A stretch of 64,000 nucleotides of DNA from Actinomycetota bacterium (GTDB lineage: Bacteria; Actinomycetota; Acidimicrobiia; Acidimicrobiales; JAJPHD01). Positions 27,267 to 36,240 of this stretch are shown here, piece after piece. The DNA lies in NCBI GenBank assembly GCA_021325455.1, contig JAJPHD010000008.1:1-64000 (forward strand), written 5' to 3'. The notes under the pieces are model-generated. The model was not told the origin of the DNA. It ran no database searches and saw only the letters and a program-made list of their open reading frames with translations. Each line of letters begins with the position of its first letter. The stretch's first letter is position 1. The translations under genes were made by a program, and so were the position numbers.

Positions 27267-27710
27267 ATGGATGCGGAGAGCGTTGCCGAGGCCGAGACGA
27301 CGGGCCAGCCCGTCCTGAACGGGCACGAGGGAACCGCCACCGGACCGGGGTCCCGCGCCGGTGACGGTGCCGGGGAGACCACGCAGGCCGGGGTGGACCT
27401 CTCGACGACGGCCAGGGCCCTCCGGCTGCAGGCGACGAGGATCGCCGAGCTGGAGGCGGAGAACCGGCGCCTCCTCGACGCCACGGAGGCGGCGCGCGCC
27501 GCAACGGCCCGCGAGGCCGCCGCCCGCGTCATATCGGACCGCACCCTGGCGGTGCTGGAGCAGGAGCTGTCCGACGCCAGGACCCAGTTGGCCGAGGTCC
27601 GCGAGCAGCTGGCGCTCATCCACAAGAGCCGCCTGTGGCGCTACACGGCCCTTCCCCGGCGCATCTACCACCTGGCCAGACGGCTGGCCCACCTGGCCTC
27701 CACCCCTTAG
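27267..27710 (+). CDS. Coiled-coil protein of the glycan locus
   Basis: 147 aa. After a disordered 45-residue N-terminus comes a continuous coiled coil (RLQATRIAELEAENRRLLDA, then RTLAVLEQELSDARTQLAEV). The C-terminal segment is basic and aromatic (SRLWRYTALPRRIYHLARRL). The same end pattern (a coiled coil, then S-x-W/F-R, then a basic helix) is common in glycosyltransferase-associated proteins, and a similar stretch begins the fused glycosyltransferase at 30337. It may tether or oligomerise glycan enzymes at the membrane. No catalytic motif is present. Confidence 0.7.
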   Translation: MDAESVAEAETTGQPVLNGHEGTATGPGSRAGDGAGETTQAGVDLSTTARALRLQATRIAELEAENRRLLDATEAARAATAREAAARVISDRTLAVLEQELSDARTQLAEVREQLALIHKSRLWRYTALPRRIYHLARRLAHLASTP

Positions 27711-27713
27711 CCC

Positions 27714-28505
27714 GTGATCTCCTACGCCCAGAACGCCGAGGACGTGGTCCTGGCCCGGCTGTTCGACGGCGGGAGCCCCGGGTTCTACGTGGACCTGGGC
27801 GCCGGCCACCCCATCCACGACTCCGTCACCAAGCACTTCTACGACCGGGGCTGGCACGGCCTCAACGTCGAGCCCATGGAGCAGGAGTACCTCCTCCTCT
27901 GCTCCGAGCGACCGAGGGACGTCAACGTCCGGGCTGCGGTTTCCGACCGGCCCGGCGTCGTCACCCTGTACGAGGCACCGCCCGAGAACCGCGGGGCCTC
28001 GACCCTGGACCCTACGCTGGCGGAGCGCTATCAGGAGGAGGGTCAGCGCTTCGTTCCGGTAGAGGTCCCAGCGGTGACCCTGGCCGACCTCCTCGCCACC
28101 AACGGGGTGGAGCGCATCGACTTCCTGAAGGTGGACGTGGAGGGACATGAGGCTGCCGTCCTCAGCACCGTGGACTGGGCGACCACCCGCCCCCGGGTGC
28201 TGGTGGTGGAGGCCACCGTGCCCAACAGCACCCGGCCCGCCCACCAGCCCTGGGAGAGCCTGGTCATCGGGGCTGGGTACCAGCTGGCCCTCTTCGACGG
28301 CATCAACCGCTTCTACGCCCAGGAAGGGGACCACGAGGCCCTGGAGCGCCTCGGGGCGCCCGCTCACTTCCTCGACGGGTACGAGCCCTGGCGCTGGCTG
28401 TCCCAGCTGCAGAGCGCCCGGGACTACATAAGGAGCCTGGAGGAGGAGATAGGCAAGGTGGCCAGCGAGGCCTCCCGGCTCATCCGGGCGACCAGGCTGG
28501 GCTGA
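27714..28505 (+). CDS. FkbM-family methyltransferase
   Basis: 263 aa from GTG 27714, 3 nt after the upstream stop. The FkbM core is clear: SYAQNAEDVVLARLF, FYVDLGAGHPIHDSVTKHFY, GWHGLNVEPMEQEY and IDFLKVDVEGHEAAVLSTVD. VLVVEATVPNST and LFDGINRFYAQ complete the fold. Such enzymes O-methylate sugars or polyketides with SAM. The C-terminal 40 residues form a short coiled coil (QLQSARDYIRSLEEEIGKVA) like that of the neighbour. It acts in the cytosol and probably caps or modifies the locus glycan. Confidence 0.88.
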   Translation: MISYAQNAEDVVLARLFDGGSPGFYVDLGAGHPIHDSVTKHFYDRGWHGLNVEPMEQEYLLLCSERPRDVNVRAAVSDRPGVVTLYEAPPENRGASTLDPTLAERYQEEGQRFVPVEVPAVTLADLLATNGVERIDFLKVDVEGHEAAVLSTVDWATTRPRVLVVEATVPNSTRPAHQPWESLVIGAGYQLALFDGINRFYAQEGDHEALERLGAPAHFLDGYEPWRWLSQLQSARDYIRSLEEEIGKVASEASRLIRATRLG

Positions 28506-28582
28506 AGCCCGGCGAGGAGACGGCGGTCCGGCGAAGGGGGCGAGGAGTGGCGCCATGCACCCCCCTCGGCCCGGCCGGTGCA

Positions 28583-28588
28583 TACACT
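28583..28588 (+). promoter_or_regulatory. -10 element, leaderless type (lipoprotein 28595)
   Basis: TACACT ends 6 nt before ATG 28595. It supports this start over the in-frame GTG at 28547. Confidence 0.5.
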
Positions 28589-28594
28589 GAGCCG

Positions 28595-30340
28595 ATGCCC
28601 CAGCTGTTCCGCCGTAACGCGACGCGTGTGCTGTCCGCAGCGCTGGCCGCGGTGCTGGGCGCCGCCCTGCTCGCCGGGTGCTCCCTGATCGGGGGAGGCT
28701 CGGGCGGATCGGGGACCGCCGCGCCCACCAGGGACTGCTCTCCGGCCCCCGGCCCCCAGCGCGTCACCTCGTCCTATGTGCGGGGCGCCTACTACTTCGG
28801 CGACGCCTCGCCGATCAACTTCTGGAGCTCGGACCTCTCGGGTGCGGCAAAGACCTTCGCCCAGATGCAGGCTGACGGCTTCAACACAGTGGCCCTGGTC
28901 ATCCCCTGGGGCCACTTCCAGCTCGGCGTCCAGCCGCCCCGCTACGACATGGCCGCCTTCTGCAGCCTGCGTCAACTGGTGTCGATCGCCGGGCACCACC
29001 ACCTTCAGGTCATCCTGCGCCTGAGCTACCAGGACATGGACCCCCGGGACCAGATGGCGGGCAGCGCCAGGGTGAGCCGCCTGTTCTCGGACCCAGCCGT
29101 GCGGCGGTCCTGGCTGGACTACATCGGCAAGGTCCGCCAGCAGGTGAGCCGCTACCCCAACGTGCGGGGCGCCTTCCTGTCCTGGGAGGACTACTGGTTC
29201 CTGGTGAACGAGGCGCAGTCCGCCCATGGCCCCGCCCGCCTACGGCTGGCCCGGGCCACCGGGTACCAGGGCTGGCTCAGCCACCACTACAGCCTGAGCC
29301 AGGTGAGCTCCATCTACGGAGCCCGTTTCTCCTCCTGGTCGGCCGTGCCCACCCCCGCCTACCACACGCCGGCATTCCGCCTCTTCTACCGTTACTTCGA
29401 CTGGTTCCTGGAGAACCGGCTCTTCGAGCCGGCCGAGCGTAGGTTCCCGGGGCTCAGCCTGGAGGCACGCGTCGATGCCGACCCCATCTACCAGGGGAGC
29501 AAGATCATCGGCGGCTACTCCCACAGCGCCACCTGGCACCTGCCCGGCACCTCGGTCACAGGCCTCTACTTCAACCCTTACATGGGCGTCAGCGTCTCTG
29601 GCTCCTCCGAGACGGCCAGCCAGGGGCTGCAGGGGCTGCAGAGCGTCCTTTCCACCATGAAGTCCAAGGCGGAGGGCCGGCCCCTTTTCATCTACGAGTA
29701 CCAGTTCGTGAGCAATGCGCCCCAGATATCGGGCACCCCGACCCTTGCCCCCGACCAGATCCCGGCCTTCATCGAGCAGAGCGGGTCGCTGCTGCGCCAG
29801 TACACGGTCGGCTATGCGGTGTGGACCTACCGGGACTTCCCCGTCACCGTGGTCTTCAACCCCTCCTTCTCCCTGGGAACGGAAGGATGGGCGACCACGG
29901 GGAGCGTCAGCGTGGCCCACCCCCGGCACGCCTCCAGCTACCTCGAGCTCCCGGGTGGCGGATCGGCGGCCCAGTCCATCCCCGGGGGCCGCAACGCCTA
30001 TCCGGGAAGCGGCCGTATGACGCTGTCGCTGCGGGCGGCCGCTGGCGGCAAGGCTAGTGCCCTCAGGGTCAAGGTCGGGGCCAGCGACCGCCACACCTTC
30101 CACGTGGTGCCGGGCTGGCACACCTACAGCTACACCTTCTCGATACCAAGGTCAGGCCTGGCGAACTACAACCTCACCCTCCAGAGCAGCGCCCCCACCA
30201 ACCTGACGGCGGTCAAGCTCTACAGCTTCGTCCAGCTGGGTGATGTCCACAGCCTGAGCGGGGCCGCCGAGCCGGGGCTCGCCGCCCTGCGCAACCTCAA
30301 CAGCCAGCTGGCCAATGCCCCCGGGCCGCCCACGAAGTGA
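28595..30340 (+). CDS. Glycoside-hydrolase-like lipoprotein (TIM barrel + beta-sandwich)
   Basis: 581 aa. Signal with lipobox (LGAALLAGC, Cys near 29): an extracellular lipoprotein. Residues ~60-410 look like a clan-A TIM barrel: VRGAYYFGDASPINFW, FNTVALVIPWGHFQLG, HLQVILRLSYQDMD, a possible acid/base Glu in AFLSWEDYWFLVNEA, and a possible nucleophile Glu in FIYEYQFVS. Residues ~425-560 form a carbohydrate-binding-like sandwich (FNPSFSLGTEGWATTG, PGSGRMTLSLRAAAG). It probably trims or remodels the locus glycan outside the cell. Substrate and GH family are unassigned. GTGA overlap with the next gene. Confidence 0.7.
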   Translation: MPQLFRRNATRVLSAALAAVLGAALLAGCSLIGGGSGGSGTAAPTRDCSPAPGPQRVTSSYVRGAYYFGDASPINFWSSDLSGAAKTFAQMQADGFNTVALVIPWGHFQLGVQPPRYDMAAFCSLRQLVSIAGHHHLQVILRLSYQDMDPRDQMAGSARVSRLFSDPAVRRSWLDYIGKVRQQVSRYPNVRGAFLSWEDYWFLVNEAQSAHGPARLRLARATGYQGWLSHHYSLSQVSSIYGARFSSWSAVPTPAYHTPAFRLFYRYFDWFLENRLFEPAERRFPGLSLEARVDADPIYQGSKIIGGYSHSATWHLPGTSVTGLYFNPYMGVSVSGSSETASQGLQGLQSVLSTMKSKAEGRPLFIYEYQFVSNAPQISGTPTLAPDQIPAFIEQSGSLLRQYTVGYAVWTYRDFPVTVVFNPSFSLGTEGWATTGSVSVAHPRHASSYLELPGGGSAAQSIPGGRNAYPGSGRMTLSLRAAAGGKASALRVKVGASDRHTFHVVPGWHTYSYTFSIPRSGLANYNLTLQSSAPTNLTAVKLYSFVQLGDVHSLSGAAEPGLAALRNLNSQLANAPGPPTK

Positions 30341-32568
30341 CCTCGAGGCCAGCGGGCGTGGATGAGGCGGAGGCGCGCCGGCAGCTGGCTCAGGCCCGCC
30401 GCCAGGTCACCCGCCTCCGCCAGCAGCGCCAGCTGCTGCTCCAGGCCCTGCAGGAAGAGAGGGGGCGGTCCTCGGCTCTGGAGCAAGAGGTAGGGGCCCT
30501 CCGCTCCTCACCGGCCTTCCGCCTGCTGGCGGCCTACCAGCGCTCACTGGAGCGCCTCGCCCCCCCCGGGACCAGGCGGCGCCAGCGCTACCACCAGCTG
30601 GTGAGAGAGGTGCGCCGCCAGGCTGCAGCTCCCGCCATCATCCCCGTCCCCCCCCTCCCGACCTCCCCGGCACCTGAGGCCAGCATCTTGATCCCCGTCC
30701 ACGGGCGCTGGCCCCTCACCGCCGCCTGCCTGCGGTCCATCGCCGCCGACCTCACCATCATCCCCTACGAGGTCATAGTGGCCGACGACGGATCCAAGGA
30801 CGAAACGCCCACGGAGCTGGCGAAGGTAGCGGGCCTGCGCGTCGTCCGCCTGGAGGCCAACCGGGGCTATGTCCATGCCGTCAACGCCGCCCTCTCCTCG
30901 GCCCGGGGCCGCTACGTGGTCCTCCTCAACAACGACACCGAGGTCCAGCCGGGCTGGCTGGACGCCCTGGTAGAGACGGCTGACAGCCGCCAGGACGTGG
31001 GGGTGGTCGGGGCCAAGCTGGTCTATCCCGACGGGCGCCTCCAGGAGGCAGGCTCCATCATCTGGGCCGACGGCCACGGCACCAACTACGGTCGGGGCGG
31101 AGACCCCCGGGACCACAGCGTGGACTTCCCGAGGGAGGTGGACTACTGCTCCGGGGCCTGCCTCCTCGTCCGCAGGGACCTGCTGCAGGCCCTGGGGGGC
31201 CTCGACGCCCGCTTCGCCCCCGCCTACTACGAGGACGCCGATCTGGCCTTCGCCGCCCGGCAGCGGGGCCTCCGGGTCCTCTACCAGCCCGCCGCTGTCG
31301 TGCGCCACGCCGAGGGAGCCAGCTATGGGCCGGAAGCCTCGGGCGACAGGGCGCGCATCCTGGACCGCCACCGGGAGCTCTTTTGCATCAAGTGGCGCGC
31401 CGAGCTGGCCTCCCAGGCCCCCAACCACCCCGACAACCTCCGGCTCGCCAGCTGGCGGGTCCCCCGGGGCCGGATCCTGGTGGTGGACCACCAGCTGCCC
31501 ACCCCGGACCAGGATTCGGGCTCCCGGCGCATGTTCGAGCTGCTGAGCCTGCTGGCGGGCATGGGCTTCGGGTTGACCTTCGTACCCCACGACGGCGCCG
31601 ACCTGCCCCCCTACTCGCGCCTGCTGCTCGACAACGGGATAGAGGTCATGGCCAGCCCCTCGGGGCTGCCCGGCTACCTGCGCCAGGTGGCCCCGGACCT
31701 GCGGGCCGCCATCCTCTCCCGGCCCTCCGTGGCCTCGTCCCACCTGCCAACGGTCCGACGCCTGGCCCCGGAGGCCAAGATCCTCTACGACACGGTCGAC
31801 CTCCACTTCCTCCGGGAGCGCCGTCAGGCCGAGGTGGAAGACGATGCCTCTCTCCGGGCCAGCGCCGAGCGCTACCACCACCAGGAGCTGAGCCTGGCCC
31901 GGTCGGCCGACGCCACCCTGGTCGTCTCTCCCGTCGAGAAGGAGGTGCTGCTCGCCGAGGACCCCACCCTGGACGTGCACGTGATACCCAACATCCACGC
32001 CGACCAGCCGGCGGGGCTGGGCTTTGGCTGGCGGGAGGGGCTCTTGTTCGTGGGGAACTTCCGTCACCCCCCCAACCGGGACGCGGCCCACTGGCTGGTC
32101 GAGGAGGTGCTGCCCTTCGTGAGAAAGCAGCTCCCCGGAGTCCCCACCTACATCGTGGGCAGCCATGCCACCAGCGACATCATGGAACTGTCCGGTGACG
32201 GCGTGGAGGTCCTCGGCTGGGTACCCGACCTGGGCGACCTCTACGACCGGGCCCGGCTCTTCGTGGCACCGCTGCGCTACGGGGCGGGCATCAAGGGCAA
32301 GGTCGGGGAGAGCCTGGCCCACGGCCTTCCCGTCGTCACCACCCGTCTCGGCGCCGAGGGCATGGGGTTGGAGCACGGCGCCGATGTGCTGGTCGCCGAC
32401 GGGGCGGAAGCCTTCGCCAACCAGATCGTCCGGGGCTATGGGGACCAGGAGCTGTGGGAGAGGCTGGCCGCCAATGGCCGGCGCACCGTTTCCCGTCAGT
32501 ACTCGCCCGAGACCGTCCGCGGCCTTCTCTCGACCCTGCTGGCCGAGCTGGGCGTGCTGGCCCCCTGA
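30337..32568 (+). CDS. Fused glycosyltransferase (coiled coil + GT2 + GT4)
   Basis: 743 aa from GTG 30337, overlapping the upstream stop (GTGA). Residues 1-80 are a coiled coil (RRQLAQARRQVTRLRQQRQL) with the F-R-L-L-AAY end seen in locus partners. Residues ~105-350 are GT2 (GT-A): ASILIPVHGRWPLTAACL, VIVADDGSKDETP, YVVLLNNDTEVQPGWLDA (DTE for DxD), DYCSGACLLVRRDLL and YYEDADLAFAARQRG. Residues ~375-743 are GT4-like: ILVVDHQLPTPDQDSGSRR, GLLFVGNFRHPPNRDAA and APLRYGAGIKGKVGESLAHG. It therefore probably adds two sugars. Cytosolic. Its last 73 bp overlap the convergent membrane gene. Confidence 0.88.
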   Translation: MTSRPAGVDEAEARRQLAQARRQVTRLRQQRQLLLQALQEERGRSSALEQEVGALRSSPAFRLLAAYQRSLERLAPPGTRRRQRYHQLVREVRRQAAAPAIIPVPPLPTSPAPEASILIPVHGRWPLTAACLRSIAADLTIIPYEVIVADDGSKDETPTELAKVAGLRVVRLEANRGYVHAVNAALSSARGRYVVLLNNDTEVQPGWLDALVETADSRQDVGVVGAKLVYPDGRLQEAGSIIWADGHGTNYGRGGDPRDHSVDFPREVDYCSGACLLVRRDLLQALGGLDARFAPAYYEDADLAFAARQRGLRVLYQPAAVVRHAEGASYGPEASGDRARILDRHRELFCIKWRAELASQAPNHPDNLRLASWRVPRGRILVVDHQLPTPDQDSGSRRMFELLSLLAGMGFGLTFVPHDGADLPPYSRLLLDNGIEVMASPSGLPGYLRQVAPDLRAAILSRPSVASSHLPTVRRLAPEAKILYDTVDLHFLRERRQAEVEDDASLRASAERYHHQELSLARSADATLVVSPVEKEVLLAEDPTLDVHVIPNIHADQPAGLGFGWREGLLFVGNFRHPPNRDAAHWLVEEVLPFVRKQLPGVPTYIVGSHATSDIMELSGDGVEVLGWVPDLGDLYDRARLFVAPLRYGAGIKGKVGESLAHGLPVVTTRLGAEGMGLEHGADVLVADGAEAFANQIVRGYGDQELWERLAANGRRTVSRQYSPETVRGLLSTLLAELGVLAP

Positions 32569-34133
32569 CGGGCTCGTCCCCCGTTCCCCGCCCACGTCCG
32601 AGCCGGGCCGCTCCCCACCGGTGCCAGCTGCCGGCCGGCCGGGCGGCGCAGGCGCCCCAGCCCTGCCCTCAGGGCATCGAGGCCGATGTCAGCGGCCAGG
32701 ATCCCCGCCGGGGGCAGCACGACCAGCAGGGGGATGCCGTAGCGGTAGCTGAAGCCGGCAGCCAGGGAAGGGGTGAGCACCAGCGCCACTCCCGCTCCTG
32801 CCAGCACCAGGGCCGCCCAGCGGGCCTCCCGCCTCCCCTTGCGCCGCTCGAAGAGGCGTACCCCCACGGCCAAGGCCCCCAGGAGGGCGGCCAGCAGGAT
32901 GGGGCCCTGCGTGTAGGCCACGCTCTGGTAGGAGCGCAGAAAGCCCATCAGGGCCGGGTCGACGTGGGCCGTGATAGGGCGGTTGGCGAAGCCGGCGTTG
33001 GCGAAGTAGACGTGCAGAAGGTCGACGTTGCCGTTGAGGTCGGGCTTGGGGAAGCGGAACCGCTTCAGCTCGATCCGGTCCGCCTTCTGCCACCGCCCGG
33101 GCGCGAAGTAGTGGGCGCTCTCGGCCGCCACCTCGTAGGCATAGGCGAGGGGCTGGTGGCGGATCACGGTCTTGTCGAAGCGCTTGGCCACCGCATTGCG
33201 CTGGGGCTGGGTCAGCTTGGCAAGTGGTCCGGCCCCCCGGTTGAGGGGCGAGGCAGGCGACCACAGCCAGAACTCCTCACCCTGGGGCCGTCGGGACACA
33301 GGCTGGCTGGGGCAGAGGGCAGCCTCCGCCGGCGGGAGGTGGTAGTCGCAGGTGGCGAAGCGGGCCACCTGGCCGTAGAGCGAGTACCCGCCGTAGGACG
33401 AGTACCCGAAGTGGCCGTTCACGCTCCCGTACCAGGCCCCGTAGCCGACCAGCCCGGCGGCCGATACCACCAGGTAGGTGAGCAGGGAGCGCCAATGCCT
33501 CCGCAGCAGCAGGTACAGGGCGACGACCACGATGACCGGGGCCACGGCCACCCTGGTGAAAGTGGCGGCCACCAGCAGGAGCCCCACCAGCGCCCCCTGC
33601 CAGGCCGTCACCTTGCGCCTCCAGACAACGAGGGCCAGGCCACCCACCAATAGGACGTCGGTCAAGGTCTCGGCCAGGATGAACTGCTCCACGTCGAGCT
33701 GGTAGGCATCGAACAGGACCGGCACGGCCGCCAGGGCGGCCAGCCACGGCCTCACGCCGAAGCGGAGCATGAGGACGTAGATGAGGACCCCCAGGCCCAA
33801 GGCCATGAGGTGCTGGGCAGCGGTGACGGTCCCGAGGGCAGCCGCGGGCGGGAGCACCTGCTGGAAGGCGGCCATCATGCGGAGGAAGAGCGAGTACACC
33901 AGGGGATGCCAGGTCCCCGGCTCCACCACGTGGGCGAAGTACAGGTAGGTGTAGGAGTCACCCTTCAGCTCCAGGGCCGGCCAGTAGGCCATCGACACCG
34001 CGGCCCGCAACCCGGCGGCGGCGAGGAGGAGCACGATGATGAGCCAGTGCCGTCTCGCTGCTGACGCCAGCCGTGATGCCCCGGGGTGGTCCTGACGCCG
34101 CGCCAGGGGGGAGGTCACCGGAGGGGCAGGCAC
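32496..34133 (-). CDS. Polytopic membrane protein, glycosyltransferase-like (paralog family A, copy 2)
   Basis: 545 aa from GTG 34133, which a TATCGT -10 element supports 6 nt upstream. About 10-11 helices. It shares with the copies at 22019 and 36241 the loop YWPALELKGDSYTYLYF, TWHPLVYSLFLRMM, AAQHLMALGLGVLIYVLMLR, VLFDAYQLDVEQFILAE and an extracytoplasmic segment with two Cys (FATCDYHLPPAEAALC). The C-terminal ~50 residues are hydrophilic and overlap the 3' end of the fused glycosyltransferase gene. The GT-C-like layout suggests a lipid-linked-sugar transferase on the outer membrane face. Confidence 0.65.
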   Translation of the reverse strand: MPAPPVTSPLARRQDHPGASRLASAARRHWLIIVLLLAAAGLRAAVSMAYWPALELKGDSYTYLYFAHVVEPGTWHPLVYSLFLRMMAAFQQVLPPAAALGTVTAAQHLMALGLGVLIYVLMLRFGVRPWLAALAAVPVLFDAYQLDVEQFILAETLTDVLLVGGLALVVWRRKVTAWQGALVGLLLVAATFTRVAVAPVIVVVALYLLLRRHWRSLLTYLVVSAAGLVGYGAWYGSVNGHFGYSSYGGYSLYGQVARFATCDYHLPPAEAALCPSQPVSRRPQGEEFWLWSPASPLNRGAGPLAKLTQPQRNAVAKRFDKTVIRHQPLAYAYEVAAESAHYFAPGRWQKADRIELKRFRFPKPDLNGNVDLLHVYFANAGFANRPITAHVDPALMGFLRSYQSVAYTQGPILLAALLGALAVGVRLFERRKGRREARWAALVLAGAGVALVLTPSLAAGFSYRYGIPLLVVLPPAGILAADIGLDALRAGLGRLRRPAGRQLAPVGSGPARTWAGNGGRARQGASTPSSASRVERRPRTVSGEY

Positions 34134-34139
34134 GTCCCA

Positions 34140-34145
34140 ACGATA
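34140..34145 (-). promoter_or_regulatory. -10 element, leaderless type (family A copy 2)
   Basis: TATCGT on minus ends 6 nt before GTG 34133. Confidence 0.45.
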
Positions 34146-34232
34146 CCGGGCGCCTGCCTGACCACAGGTCTTTCGGGCGGGGGCACCCGCACCCCCCAGG
34201 GCTGGGGGCAGCCATCCCGGCGCACCGACGGA

Positions 34233-34238
34233 TAGCCT
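34233..34238 (+). promoter_or_regulatory. -10 element, leaderless type (gene 34245)
   Basis: TAGCCT ends 6 nt before GTG 34245. It supports the GTG over ATG 34305. Confidence 0.5.
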
Positions 34239-34244
34239 TGGCCG

Positions 34245-36206
34245 GTGTCCCCTGACGGCCCCCTAGGAGCGCCAGGGCCCCTTGCACCTACCGAGGACGC
34301 TGCCATGACCGCCGTGGCCCCGCAGGCCGCCCCGGCCCGCCCCGCCCCGGTGGCCCCGCTCGCTCCCAGCCGGGCCCGCAGGGTGAGCCGCCTGGAGGCG
34401 CTCGTGGCCCTGGTGGTCCTGGGGGCCCTGGCGGTGGCCTGGTTCTGGCCCGCCTTGACGGCCTCGGCGACGGCCAACGTGGGTGGAAGCGGTGACGCCT
34501 ACGGGTCGATGTGGGCCCTCGGCTGGGTCCCTTTCGCCATCGGGCACGGTCTCGACCCGCTGGTGAGCCACCTCGTCCACTTCCCGGGCGGGGTCAACCT
34601 CATGTGGAACACCTCCATGCCGTTGCTGGGGCTGGTCCTGTCCCCCATCACGGTGACGGCGGGCGTGGTGGCCTCCTACAACACCCTGGCGGTGGCCGGG
34701 CCCGCCCTGTCCTCATGGGCCGCCTACCTGGCCTTCAGGAGGTGGACGGGCATGCTGCCCGCCTTCCTCGGTGCCCTGACGTTCGGGTTCTCCCCCTACA
34801 TGGCGGCCGAGTCCGTCGACCATCCCTTCCTAACCTTCCTCGTCACCGCCCCCCTCCTGCTGGTGGTCCTGGACCGCCTGCTGGTCCAGCAACGGGCCCC
34901 GGCGTGGCGGGACGGCCTCTACCTGGGGCTGCTGGTCGCGGCTCAGCTGCTGATCAGCGAGGAGATCCTCGTGATGGAGGCCCTGGTGGCAGTGGCGGGG
35001 GTGGTGGTGCTGGTCGTCCTGAGCCCCCGGCAGGTGCCCTCCCGGATCAGGCATGCCCTGGCCGGGACCGCCGTCGGGGGGTGCGTGGCGGCCACCCTCT
35101 GCGCTGGCCCGCTGGTGGTCCAGTTCCTGGGCCCCGACCGTCTCCATGGGAACCTGCACCCAGGGGGGACCTACGTGGCCGACCTGTGGAACTTCGTCGT
35201 CCCGACCCAGATGAGCGCCTGGTCCACCCCCTCGACCCTGGCCACGACCCTCCACTTCACCGGCAACTACACGGAATGGGGGTCCTTCGTCGGTCCCCCC
35301 CTGCTCGCCTTCTTGCTGGCAGCCATCCTGCTCTGCCGCCGCCGGAAGCTGGCCTGGGTGGCACTCACCGTGGCGGTCCTGGCCGCTGCCCTCTCGCTCG
35401 GCTCCAGCCTGCACCTGAAGGGCAGGATCACCGGGATAGCGCTTCCCTGGAGCCTGCTCGGCCGGGTCCCCGTGCTCGAGAACCTGCTCCCCACCCGCTT
35501 CGCCTCCGTGATGTTCCTGGGAGTGGGCCTGCTCGTGGCCCTTGGCCTGGAGGACCTTCGCCGTGCCTGGAGGCGATGGCGGGCGGGGATAGTGCTCCGG
35601 GCAGCCGGTTATGGGCTGGCCGGGCTGGGCCTGCTGGCCCTGGCCCCCGTCGTCCCCTACCCCCTCAATGTCGACCCCCCGGCGGCCGCCTTCGCCCGTG
35701 GCCTGGCCTGCCCTCGGCCCCAGGGTCAGGACGTCACGGTGCTGCCCTCCAACGACGAGGCCACCCTCTACTGGCAGGCTCAGGCCGGCTACTGCTTCGC
35801 CCAACCTGCCCGGACCGGGCTGAACGCCAGCAATCCGACCACGGGCATTCCCCAGCCGCTGCTCACCGCAGCCAGCGCCGCCGCCGAGACCGGCCAGCCG
35901 ATGCCACCGGTGACTCCCGCGGTGCGGGCCGAGGTGCACTCCGAGCTGGCGCGCGACAGGGTGGTCGAGGTGGTCGTGGCACCCGACGCGTCCAACCCGG
36001 CCTTCCCACCCGCTTACCGGGTTGCCACCCAGGAGATCCTCGACCACCTCAAGCTGCACGACAGCGTGCTCGGCGGCTTCGCCCCGGGCACCCAGGCCCG
36101 CCTGGGGGCCTGGTTGTCCCAGGTGCTCGGCTCCTCCCCCACCCGGGTGGCAGGTACCCTCGTCTGGCACCGCTCCGCGCTGAGGACCCCGGTGAGCCCC
36201 GGGTGA
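34245..36206 (+). CDS. Large integral membrane protein (paralog family B, copy 1)
   Basis: 653 aa from GTG 34245. About 11-12 helices span residues 50-480, followed by a ~150-residue extracytoplasmic domain. Conserved with the protein at 45764-47722: GGSGDAYGSMWALGWVPFAI, HPFLTFLVTAPLLLVV, APAWRDGLYLGLLVAAQLLI then SEEILVME, NYTEWGSFVGPPLLAF, and DEATLYWQAQAGYCFAQPAR in the C-terminal domain. The early acidic loop and overall layout resemble GT-C-type or YfhO-like membrane glycosyltransferases. I cannot assign a donor. It is co-directional with the family A protein that follows by 34 nt. Confidence 0.65.
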   Translation: MSPDGPLGAPGPLAPTEDAAMTAVAPQAAPARPAPVAPLAPSRARRVSRLEALVALVVLGALAVAWFWPALTASATANVGGSGDAYGSMWALGWVPFAIGHGLDPLVSHLVHFPGGVNLMWNTSMPLLGLVLSPITVTAGVVASYNTLAVAGPALSSWAAYLAFRRWTGMLPAFLGALTFGFSPYMAAESVDHPFLTFLVTAPLLLVVLDRLLVQQRAPAWRDGLYLGLLVAAQLLISEEILVMEALVAVAGVVVLVVLSPRQVPSRIRHALAGTAVGGCVAATLCAGPLVVQFLGPDRLHGNLHPGGTYVADLWNFVVPTQMSAWSTPSTLATTLHFTGNYTEWGSFVGPPLLAFLLAAILLCRRRKLAWVALTVAVLAAALSLGSSLHLKGRITGIALPWSLLGRVPVLENLLPTRFASVMFLGVGLLVALGLEDLRRAWRRWRAGIVLRAAGYGLAGLGLLALAPVVPYPLNVDPPAAAFARGLACPRPQGQDVTVLPSNDEATLYWQAQAGYCFAQPARTGLNASNPTTGIPQPLLTAASAAAETGQPMPPVTPAVRAEVHSELARDRVVEVVVAPDASNPAFPPAYRVATQEILDHLKLHDSVLGGFAPGTQARLGAWLSQVLGSSPTRVAGTLVWHRSALRTPVSPG

Positions 36207-36240
36207 GCGGCCTCTCCCCGGCGACCGGGAGCGGGCCCCG

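Noticed and set aside
30544-32595. 683-aa minus-strand ORF
   Set aside because: Antisense of the fused GT2-GT4 gene, which carries clear motifs throughout. The antisense reading has none.
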